Shown here: positions 45,318 to 54,382 of the stretch, piece after piece
How positions within the stretch are numbered: the first letter of the stretch is position 1
Layout of the letters: each line of letters begins with the position of its first letter
Assembly (NCBI RefSeq): GCF_000715075.1
Contig: NC_134082.1
Location: 196,467,948-196,531,947 of the forward strand
DNA from: Nicotiana tabacum
Lineage: Eukaryota; Streptophyta; Magnoliopsida; Solanales; Solanaceae
DNA length: 64,000 bases
Direction of reading: 5' to 3'
The notes under the pieces: generated by a model
What the model was told of the DNA's origin: nothing
Database searches by the model: none
Seen by the model: only the letters and a program-made list of their open reading frames with translations
Made by a program: the position numbers and the translations under genes

Positions 45318-46818
45318 ACTCTTATTTTACTTAACTGAAGATTTTTATCTCTCCTATTGTCATGCTATCTTTTCATAACTGCTTTCCTTTATTGGAAATC
45401 ATTATTATCTCTCCTGTAATTGTTTAGTCTTTATTGAGGTTATGATTATCTTTACGCTACTATCCTTAATTGAATTTGTTGTATATTCTTCGTAATTGAC
45501 CAACCTTAAAAGAAGTTTAGATATCCTATATTTAGTTCACATGTCCTTATTCGGAATTATAAGACTCGTGTAAGCTTCCTTGTTGTTAAACTACATATTG
45601 TGGGATCGTTGTTATATATTATTTTATCCCTTGTTGAGTTGTTCTTATTATGCCTGGTATTATCTATTATAGTTATTCCTTGTGAGCTAGTTTACCGTCT
45701 CTTTGTGATCGAAAGTTTTTGAGTTGATTTTCTTGCCGTGTTCTTGTATTTATTGTCATTGTTGTTCTTGTACTTGTTGTGGTGGTGCACAAGGTTTTTG
45801 CCGTGCGGTTGTTGATATTATGATGCACGAGGTTTCTGTAGTGTGGTTGTTGTTATGGGGTTGCACGAGGTTTCTGCCATGTTGTTGTTACTATTGATAT
45901 ATGCACATGCGGCGTGACAAGGCGGGATATATATATATATATATGGGGGGAGGGGGTTGCGCATGTGGCAAGACAAGGTGGGAATATTATAATGCACGTA
46001 TGGCGAGACAAGGCAGGCACTCACTATATTATCATTGCACACGTGGCGAGACAAAGCGGGTTATGTCAGGGATTGATTTGTGATGTACTGGGGGCATTCT
46101 TGTTGTTGATATTTGTGTAGTGGTACACTTACCTGTGTGAGCTTTATCTTGTGAAAATTGTGAGAAAATATTCTACTTGTTGTTCGTTCTTTTCCCTTAT
46201 GCTTACTAGCTGGTATGAATTATATTAGGACACTTGCACAAGCATACATGCAGTTAAAAACTCTTATCGGATAAGAGGTCTTCTTGAAATTGTTGAGTAT
46301 AGATGCACACCCTTATTTACTTGCTTTCCATGTGAGAATGACTCTATTTGGAATGTGAGTCATTAGTGCGGTTATGAGGTGTGATGCGGGCACAGGATGC
46401 CAAGTGTTAGGGTTCAGGTATTGAGACCCTTGAGTTATGATTTGTCCGAGGTTCGGTACCTCGTGGAGTTTGTTGACTAAAATCTAATGTGAAAGCGGTC
46501 GTAGTTGCTGAGTTATGACTTGCACTTGCTGTACTTCTAATTTCGGATTTAGGTTCTGTGTCATTATTATGGTGTTCCGTTGTTACTTGTTGTTTCCTTT
46601 CTTATTGTAAATTACTGTATTGTTGGTCATTTCGCGTAGTCTTTATGTAGAATTATACTCTGTTGTTCATATACTTATACTTGTTCAGGTTATTTAGTCC
46701 AGTAGGTATCTTGACTAATCCTCGTCACTACTCCACTGAGGTTAGTCTTGAAACTTACTAGGCACCGTTGTGGTTTGCTCATATTATGCTTCTGCACATT
46801 GTTTTGTGCAGATCTAGG
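45318..46818 (+). repeat. T2 3' LTR, right part
   Basis: Tekay LTR resumes at the ACTCT duplication and continues exactly where 23104 stopped, judged against 13141 onward. It is cut at 46818 by the next insertion, about 330 bp before the expected LTR end. Confidence 0.85.
45785..46065 (+). repeat. short tandem repeats in T2 3' LTR
   Basis: Three roughly 47-bp units with GCACGAGGTTTCTGCCGTG (45785-45885) precede a short TA run and then three units with GGCGAGACAAGGCGGG (45910-46065). The 5' LTR has fewer units at 13620-13718. Confidence 0.75.
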
Positions 46819-47667
46819 TGTAGGCATATAAAATTCATTAGATTAAAATTCAATAAATAATTTGGATTATATTTTAAATATATTAGTCCAAATAAACTAT
46901 TTGGGCTAATATAATTGGATTAATCATATAATTCCAATAATATTGGGCTAGCTCATTTAATTGGGCCACAAATGATGAGCCCGCCTTATTGGTCCCAAGA
47001 TATCATCTTTCTAGAGGCCAAGTTTGGTACCACATGTCAAATGACATGGCAAGACAAGTCAAACGGAAAACCCAATAGGATCATACCACGTGTCAAAATA
47101 ACAAAGTAGGCCAAGTCACATTAAAAGGCCATGAAACTATGCCACATGTGCAAGTGACATGTTCTTGCCAATCAAATACGGTCTTGCCACATTTTAATTT
47201 GATTGGTTGGAAAGAGTTTGTTCTTATAACAACTCTTCCCTCCCATAACTATAAATATAGATCTTCATAACTCAGAAAAGACACCAGAAGTTATAACAAG
47301 AAGACACAAGGGAGCTCATGGATCAAAGACCACAATTCTCTGCAAACTGCAAGTGTTCAAGCATTCAAGCACTTCAACACAAATTTCAAGTATTCAAGAT
47401 CAAGAACGAAGTCAAATTAAATACAAGGCGTTCAAGATCAGGGCTACTTGTTCGTGATAAATTCATGGAAATAATCAAAGAGTTCACTATGGATAAATTG
47501 AATTCAAGATCAAGCTCAAAGGCCCTTGAATTTATACTAGAAAAGTAAAATCAGAGGAATCATAGAGATTGTACACTATACTCATATTATTTGAAATAAA
47601 ATACTACGATTGTTGCGATGTTTTTCGGTCCTGATTTTATTTTCTCGACCCAAATTTATTGTCTACA
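46819..47667 (+). repeat. LTR of an unclassified LTR retrotransposon (X)
   Basis: This 849-bp LTR has perfect TGTAG...CTACA ends, followed after 5 bp by a PBS-like sequence. A TATA box is at 47249-47260. Upstream are three diverged repeats with CACATGTC, CACGTGTC (47087) and CACATGTG cores. It interrupts the T2 3' LTR. No second LTR is in the window, so its far end is deleted or displaced. Confidence 0.78.
47249..47260 (+). promoter_or_regulatory. TATA box of LTR X
   Basis: CTATAAATATAG is a strong plant TATA match, about 160 bp downstream of a CACGTG core (47087-47092). Confidence 0.65.
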
Positions 47668-47672
47668 AATTC

Positions 47673-47690
47673 TGGCATGCCCAGTGGGAC
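47673..47690 (+). other. PBS-like site of element X
   Basis: TGGCATGCCCAGTGGGAC lies 5 bp after the LTR. The TGG start and position fit a primer binding site, but I cannot name the tRNA with confidence. Confidence 0.6.
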
Positions 47691-47743
47691 AATCTCTATC
47701 TCTCATCTCAACTTTTATATCAGCAAAGTTCAAGAATATTGAA

Positions 47744-47989
47744 ATGGCTTACAAGAAAATCAACTCAAGTTCAACTTCCACCGAGGCTGCTAATTTCAAG
47801 TTCTATGCTGATGTGGAAAACATACTCGAAGTTACCTTTGGAAGCTTTAACCAGTTACGAGGAGCAAAGCAAGTTTGTTTGGACAACAAGCACCCCAAGT
47901 GTCGTTCGCATCTACCCCTATTTTCAGATTTTCATAATCAAATGGAGCAAGATCTTCCACAAATGTACCCGAAAGAGGAAATGATGTAG
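47744..47989 (+). pseudogene. element X, possible gag N-terminus
   Basis: This short open frame (MAYKKINSSSTSTEAANF...) starts 54 bp after the PBS and stops after 81 codons. Position suggests the start of a gag polyprotein, but there is no recognised domain. The element is cut at 48126 by Tekay sequence. Confidence 0.35.
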
Positions 47990-48126
47990 CTGAAAAGATC
48001 AAGAAACTCTTGCTCTGCTTGACTTCTCCGGATCCAAGCACTCTGTTATGAAGGAAGATGGTGATGCTTCAAGTGATGGATCCTCTCCACTTACACCACA
48101 TAGCATGAGCCAATCAAGGATCAATC

Positions 48127-49290
48127 TGTGATGACCCGGTCGGTCGTCTTAAGAATTTACGCCCCAATCCCCTATTAACTGCTTTCCCCAAGTTTATTTC
48201 TGCTATTTTGATTTGTCGGGATGTTCGATTTTGAATTTCGGAGAGTTTTGGGACACTTAGTCCCTAAATGAGAGCTTAAGTGTTGGAAAGTTGACCGTAG
48301 TTGGACAGTGTGAAAAAGGCCTCGGAATGGAAATCTGATGGTTTTGTTATTTGTTGGGTGATTTCGGGCTTAGGGGCGTGTTCAAATTGTGTTTTGAAGG
48401 TCCGTAGCTAATTTAAGTTTGTAATGCCGAAAGTTGAATTTTTGAAGTTTCCGGTTCGATAGTGAGATTTTGATCCGAGGGTCGGAATGGAATTTCGGAA
48501 GTTGGAGTAGCTCCGTAGTGTTTAATGTGATGTGTGTGCGAAAATTTCAGGTCATTCGGACGAGGTTTGATAAAAAAATTTATCGAAAGCGTATTTTTAG
48601 AGTTTTTGGAATTCTTAGGCTTGAATCCGATGAAAAATAGGTGTTTTGATGATGTTTTGAGCGTTCAAAAGGTTGGAACAAGTTAGAATGATGTTTTAGT
48701 TCAACGGACCATTTTTGGACTTAGAAAGATTGTAGATTTTCTGCTGTTGTGTTGCAGAGAAAACATTCATCGCGTTCGCGAGAGGGTCTCGCATTCGTGT
48801 AAAGCATCTGGGTGAAGCAACTGAATCATGTTTCACGTTCGCGATGAGGTCCCACATTCGCGAAGGTATGGACCCGTTGGTCTTCGCGTTCGCGACATGG
48901 TCCTTGCATTCGCGTAGGGTCTGCTAGTGTGAGCTACGCGTTTGCGAAAGAGAAAGTTGTCCAATAGATTTTTTTGTGCATCGCATTCGCGAAGAAAAAC
49001 GCGTCTGGGTAGATTTTAAAATTTCAAAGTCGAGGGTTAGCCATTTTTGTCAAAACTAAAGCTTGGGAGCTCGGATTTGAGCGAGGTTTTGAGGGATTTT
49101 TAGAGATATCGATTGCGTAACTATTCTTAACTCCTTTTTGCTTGTAACCCATTAATCAAAACATGAATTCGTCATTTAATTTCGGATTGGAGATGAAAAT
49201 TGGGGAAAAGTTGGAAGAAAGTTCTTAAACATAGAATTCGACTTTTGTTTGGGAATTTGACCTTAGATTGGATAATTTTGGTATGCATGA
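48127..49290 (+). repeat. Tekay-type LTR fragment T3
   Basis: It starts TGTGATGACCCGGTCGGTCG, the canonical Tekay LTR start. It follows the order seen in T2, including the CGCGTTCGCG cluster (48765-48995), then passes into Ogre-type LTR sequence near 49290. Only the first roughly 1.2 kb remain. The exact right boundary is uncertain by about 50 bp. Confidence 0.75.
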
Positions 49291-50753
49291 CCAAATGTTA
49301 GTTGTATATGTATGTTGTTAGATAAAAATATTCCCAATGCAGTAGGTTGTATCCCGGACTTAGTTTAAATTGTGTAACATATTCTTTAATGTAGGCCAAG
49401 CATGTAAACTATCCGCTACTAGTATAGTTCTTTCCCTTCTGATAAATTGGCTTATATAACTGTTTAAACCATACTTTAGAACAAAGAACACAAAGCTTGC
49501 AATCTCAACCTCATGAAGGTCGAGCCCAGGTCGAAACAGACCAAGCAGGCCCGCATCGAACAAACAGTGGCCCAGGTCTGGCCCATCCCGCATGAGCTGG
49601 ATTTGGGCCCGTAATGATCAATCAGCTGTTCATATGCGTAGTCACGTTTTCTTATTCTATAAAAGCATTTTGAATCCTGCTGTAAATAACCTGCGAGCAT
49701 GTAATTAACTAGGACTATCTTTGTTTTCAATTAGTAGAGACAAACGCGACAAGAAACGTAGTTGCTATAGGATATCCTTTTAAAATAAAAAAAAAAATGA
49801 GACGAGCCTCGCCAAACAAAAGGGACAAATTACGGGGCCATCACAAAATATATGTATTAAATACTTAGATTCCGGGACGGGCCGTTTAAGCAAATTTCAC
49901 GACCCTACCAAAAATAATAATGCGCTAGTTGCTTTAGGCGCGCCTTTTATAATGTTATCTCCCTAAACTCGGGTGCACATTTATGTGACCCAAATTCAAA
50001 TCTCAACGGAGTCGAAATATGTCTCTAGTCACAGGCACATTGATTGTGGCATGGCCTGAGATGTATTTCCATGACGTTGTAAATTCCCTTTTAATAGTAA
50101 AATGAGACGAGCCTCGACAAACAAAAATGTAGAAGCTGCGGGGCCCTCTAAATGCATATATATTAAAATACTTAGAATCCGGGACAGGCCGTTTAGCAAA
50201 TTTTACGGTCTTCCCCAAAATAACAATACGTTAGTCGCTTTAGGCGCGTCTTAATAATTTATTCTCCTTAATTCGGGTGCACATTTATGTGACCCAAATC
50301 CAAATCTCAACTGAGTCGAGATATGTCAATAACCACGAGTACATTGATGTAACGTGGTTCGAGATATGTTTTCACGACGTTGCAAGTCCTATAAAATAGC
50401 AGTGAATGATAAAAGCGGTTAAAAGATAAAATTAGCACATAAGTTCACATTTGTATAAAAATCAGATAATTAAGCCGAATATAACAGTTGAGCGACCGTG
50501 CTAGAACCACGGAACTCGGGAATGCCTAACACCTTCTCCCGGGTTAACAGAATTCCTTATCCGGATTTCTGGTACGCAGACTGTAATATGGAGTCATTTT
50601 TTTCCTTGATTCGGGATTAAAATTGGTGACTTGGGACACCCTAAATCTCCCAAGTGGCGACTCTGAAAGAAATAAACCAATCCCGTTTCGATTGTCCTTT
50701 AATTGGAAAAACTCCCTTGCGCCCCCGCGGGCGCGGAAAAAGGAGGTGTGACA
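49290..50753 (+). repeat. Ogre-2 5' LTR, right part
   Basis: The final roughly 300 bp (GTTGAGCGACCGTGCT, then CTCCCGGGTTAACAGAATT) match Ogre-1 LTRs at 26935 and 45045. It ends GGTGTGACA at 50753. A 305-bp stretch is tandemly duplicated (49797-50406). The left part of the LTR is lost at the junction with T3. Confidence 0.82.
49797..50406 (+). repeat. 305-bp direct duplication within Ogre-2 LTR
   Basis: Copies begin ATGAGACGAGCCTCG at 49797 and 50102. They share the GGCCGTTTA, TTAGGCGCG, CGGGTGCACATTTATGTG and GACGTTG blocks with visible divergence. Ogre-1 LTRs have one copy. Confidence 0.8.
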
Positions 50754-50757
50754 ACTC

Positions 50758-50775
50758 TGGCGACTCTACTGGGGA
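50758..50775 (+). other. Ogre-2 primer binding site
   Basis: TGGCGACTCTACTGGGGA, one base different from Ogre-1, lies 4 bp after the LTR end. Confidence 0.87.
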
Positions 50776-51792
50776 TATCTTTACCCAGAACCACTGGTTC
50801 AGGGTTAGAAATTCGAGCTTAGATAAATTGTTATATTTGGTTTTATCTGATTTTTACATGTTTGATCCTAATGTGCTAAATGCTGCTTTTACCGCTTTGA
50901 TATTTGAACTGTACATATAAATTGTGCCGAAACCATTCACTTCTTACCTCCGGGGAGAAGCTCGCTGGCCGAGACTCCCTATTCTGTTAGTGTCGATACC
51001 TGAAATAAGAAATAGGCCAGATAAGTTACAAAGCAGGACGATCCCGCGGGTCCCCGGTACGTAGCCCCCTCCTCGACTCGAGTTGTCCGCTCGGGTACAC
51101 TGTCTAGAACACTGACCCAGGTTTCGAACGTAGAATAACGAGACTTCATGCCGGATCCCTAGTAGGAACGCTTGTCTGCATTATGTGCATTTTGACTTAG
51201 GGGACTCAACACAGGGGTTGGGTCCGTCTAGGAATAGCAACCTGAAACAGAAAAGACCATCCTGATGCATCTTACTTGCTGTATACACATATTTGTTTCA
51301 AACATGCATGTTGACTGGTTTCTGAACCTTGGGAATGTTGAGAAAAGAGGAAGAAAAAAAAAGAAAAAAAATAATAGTTAAGGTATTAATCGATTATTTT
51401 AGAAAATGAAAAAATAGAAAAAAAAAGTCGTTATTTTGGAAAATCGTTTGTCAAAAAGAAAATGAAAAAAAGAGTCTTTATTTTAGTTTGGGAAAATAGG
51501 TCATTTTATCTTTTTTTAAGGAAAAATGAAGAGTTATTTTACCTTGTTTTCAGAAATGGTTTGTTCATCTAAATGGCCCGAACTACGTCAGTTTGATTCC
51601 CACCGGATGTGGGATACGTAGGCAACCCTTATCGGGTCCAACTCCCCGGTTTTGTTTTACCAAATATTATATGTATATATATATATGTATATATGTATGT
51701 ATATGTATATATATATGCATATCTCCGCCCATATATGTGTATACACATGTTATTTCTCTCACCTTAATAAATCACCTTAATAAATGTGCAGA
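50776..51792 (+). other. Ogre-2 5' leader
   Basis: This non-coding leader has the conserved block 51040-51170, A-rich tracts (51350-51470), the first module copy (51580-51642) and an AT dinucleotide tract (51669-51720). Confidence 0.7.
51580..51642 (+). promoter_or_regulatory. recurrent Ogre module, copy 1 of Ogre-2 (before ORF1)
   Basis: GAACTACGTCAGTTTGATT leads into hairpin TCCCAC/GTGGGA with loop CGGAT (51598-51614), then GATACGTAGGCAACCC. Compared with Ogre-1, the third pair changes from T-A to C-G with pairing kept. Confidence 0.62.
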
Positions 51793-53829
51793 ATGAGCAC
51801 AAGTAGGAGTTCATCTGAGGCCATTATAAACAAAGTTCCTTTGGGCTTACGCACATGGTGGAACGACTTGGGAGGTTCCCGGCAAGATACGGTCAAAGTA
51901 TACTTGGGAAACTTGGTTGGATTACTGGACATCGAGCCAAGAGGAGACGTTATCAGGGCTCTAATCTCATTTTGGGACCCGGCACACAATGTGTTTCACC
52001 TCTCAGACTTCGAGCTCACCCCAACACTGGAGGAATTGGCAGGGTATATTGGATGACCTAATGTCCCTATGAAAGAACAATACCTCATTGCACCAAGGAC
52101 CGTAACTATACATAAGTTCCTGGATATCGTAAAGATCCACAGAACGATACATAATCCAGAGTTATCAAAAGGGTTTTGTAGTTTGGCATTTCTGTACGAC
52201 AGATACGGTCACCTGGGAGGGTTCAACAATCCTGAGAGCAAGATCTGCAGTGGGGAGAACCGGTTAGAATGGGAAAAACACAGATGTATTGCTTTTATGA
52301 TAGCTTTTCTGGGGTTTCTAGTGTTCCCTAGGAAAGATGGAAAAATTAACATACAAATCGCTGGGGTAGTCAATACTCTGATCAGGCAGGAAAAGAGCAC
52401 CCTAGCACCTATGATAAATGCAGAAATTTTCCGCGCCCTCACCGTCTGCAAGGCCGGAGGAAGTTTCTTAGAGGGATGCAATGTACTACTGCAAATGTGG
52501 GCGATAGATCATCTATGCCGTCGCCCTCAAATTCTGAAATATGGGTCGTCGCAAAAAACTTGCATAGAAGAGTTCCCCACCAGGATCAACGGGTTCAGAT
52601 TGCCGGAAGGGGTCGCCGAATGGGTCACGCTATTGCGCTCTGTTTCAGCCAACCAGATAGAGTGGGCATTCGAGTGGTTATCCCTAGATGAGGTTATACA
52701 CATGTCAGCCACCGAATCTTATTTGTTGTTGATGGGTCTCCAGAGTATCCAGCCCTACGCACCATGCAGGGTGTTGAGGCAGTTGGGACGATACCAAGTA
52801 ATCCCTAAGGAAGAAGACCTTAGTAGCCAGGTGATTGAAATCAAACCTAGTGGGCAGTTCCCTGAAGCATTCGTTCGGAGGGTCTGGAATAAGTGTCAAA
52901 CCCTTAAGTTAGACACTTGTGTACGAGATCGGGCTAAGGGCGAAGTGACTACGAAATACTTCCCGTGGTACAAAAGAGAGCTTGAACATCAGAGACCAAC
53001 TAAGAGAGCTCACATCCAAGGCTTTGAGGAATCTTCATAGGTAGAGTGGAGTTGGTTAAAAAGAGAAGAGGGCTACCCGGCTGAAATCGGGAGGCTAAAG
53101 CAACAAGTCGAAAGGCTTGTATTTGAGAACAACGTGCAAGTCGCCTCGGAACAGGGCAAAAAGAACAAGCTAGCCCAAGAGAACCAGACCTTGAAGGCCC
53201 GCCTCCGCCAAGCCAGTAAGAGTAACATTGACCGACAGAAACGACGCTCCGACGAAAGGCTGATAGCAAGTTTGAAAAATCAGGTCGTCCAAAGCCAAGA
53301 GGAATTAGAACAATCAGAAGATCGCGCAGCAAGGATGAAGGTCAGATGGGCAAAATGCACAAAGGCCCGAAGGCAGCGCCTGCAACAAGTCATGAGGGAT
53401 TGTGAAATAAGCATCGGGATATTAAGGGAAACGAACTCCACTTTACATGAGCGGATCATCAAACAAGCGCGAGACGCTCAGGTCGACAGGAGACATTGTT
53501 ACGATGCGATGGCTTGCATGGAAAGACAAATGGAGTTGTTCCAAGACCGACTTGCCAACAATGCTCAGGCATTGGGATTGAAGAACTAACAAATCAGGCA
53601 ATTGTTCATTGAGAGGGACAACATTCAAGGAAGGATCGACGAAATTGGGCATTACATCTACATGAAATGCCTAGCAGGGGAGCAAATACCTCGGAAAACC
53701 CTCCTTATTTCCATCATGGGCTGCGTCCACCGGATTATGAACGAGTTGAAGAGCTTGCAAAGAGACCTTACACCTAGAGTCACGAAAAGGCCGAATGATG
53801 CCTCGCGGGCCCTTAAGTTGGAGAATTAA
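51793..53829 (+). pseudogene. Ogre-2 ORF1, DUF7745-like protein with coiled-coil tail
   Basis: One reading frame of about 680 codons covers the whole gene, broken only by TGA 52054, TAG 53038 and TAA 53587. The likely start is the ATG at 51793 (MSTSRSSSEA), next to a TGTGCAG; an ATG also lies at 51784. The N-terminal globular part (LGNLVGLLDIEPRGDVIRAL, FWDPAHNVFHLSDFELTPTL, IQPYAPCRVLRQLGRYQV) matches Ogre-1 ORF1. The C-terminal 200 residues are a charged coiled coil ending in a conserved LQRDLTPR...RPNDASRAL. Its function is not known to me; conservation of length and frame in both copies argues for selection while the family was active. Confidence 0.85.
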
Positions 53830-54382
53830 TCTTTGGTCAAGTCCTGTTTATTTGGCTTTGTTGTTTTCCCATATGTTGTTTTCTTTTCTTTTAGTCAAAT
53901 CAAGTTAAAAATTGTGGAGTCTGTACTGTTGCTATTTTGTTTGAAGTAATGTGTAATAGCAAATTTTGATATTGAAGTTAAGTGACTCCGGAAGAATTTT
54001 TATGTGTCTTTACTTGGAGGCAGAACTACGCCTGGTCTGATTCGCACGGGGACGTGATACGTAGGCAATCCCCATAAGATTCGACCGCTTTTAATAAAGA
54101 AAGAAAAGAAAATACAAAAATAAAATAAAACACATGGTTTCCCAAAGTACTTTAAAAAGGGGACAAATGAGCAAGCCGGGATGACGCATGTTGTTTGAAG
54201 CAAAGCATGTAGAAATGGTTAACTGCCTAGGAGCATTGCATCCTCTATATGTTATGATCAAATCTGTGAAGCTCTAACGCTAACAAAGTTTGTTGTTGTC
54301 TGATTCCAAACAAGTTAGTTGTTAAAGAACTCTGGCAACACACTCCTATCAAACCAGATCCAAAGGACCGATAGCAACAAGC
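53830..54382 (+). other. Ogre-2 spacer between ORF1 and gag
   Basis: It contains module copy 2 (54023-54086) followed by an A-rich tract. The CCGGGATGACGCA block (54177) is shared with Ogre-1 (30978). No coding sequence is seen. Confidence 0.7.
54023..54086 (+). promoter_or_regulatory. recurrent Ogre module, copy 2 of Ogre-2 (before gag)
   Basis: GAACTACGCCTGGTCTGATT leads into a CACG/CGTG hairpin with loop GGGA (54045-54056), then GATACGTAGGCAATCC and a terminal AGATTCGACC. Confidence 0.56.

Larger units (their letters stand above)
11247..46818 (+). mobile_element. Tekay-type Ty3/gypsy element T2, gag-only, carrying nested insertions
   Basis: The layout is 5' LTR 11247-18615 (interrupted 13719-17601), PBS 18619-18630, gag remnant 18815-20140, non-coding tail, PPT 21329-21341, 3' LTR 21342-46818 (interrupted 23105-45322). 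The two LTRs match in order across long blocks, for example 11247-12500 against 21342-22530. Without nested DNA the 5' LTR is about 3.5 kb and the internal region only 2.7 kb, with no RT, RNase H or integrase recognised. The last roughly 330 bp of the 3' LTR are lost at the next insertion (46819). Confidence 0.8.
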
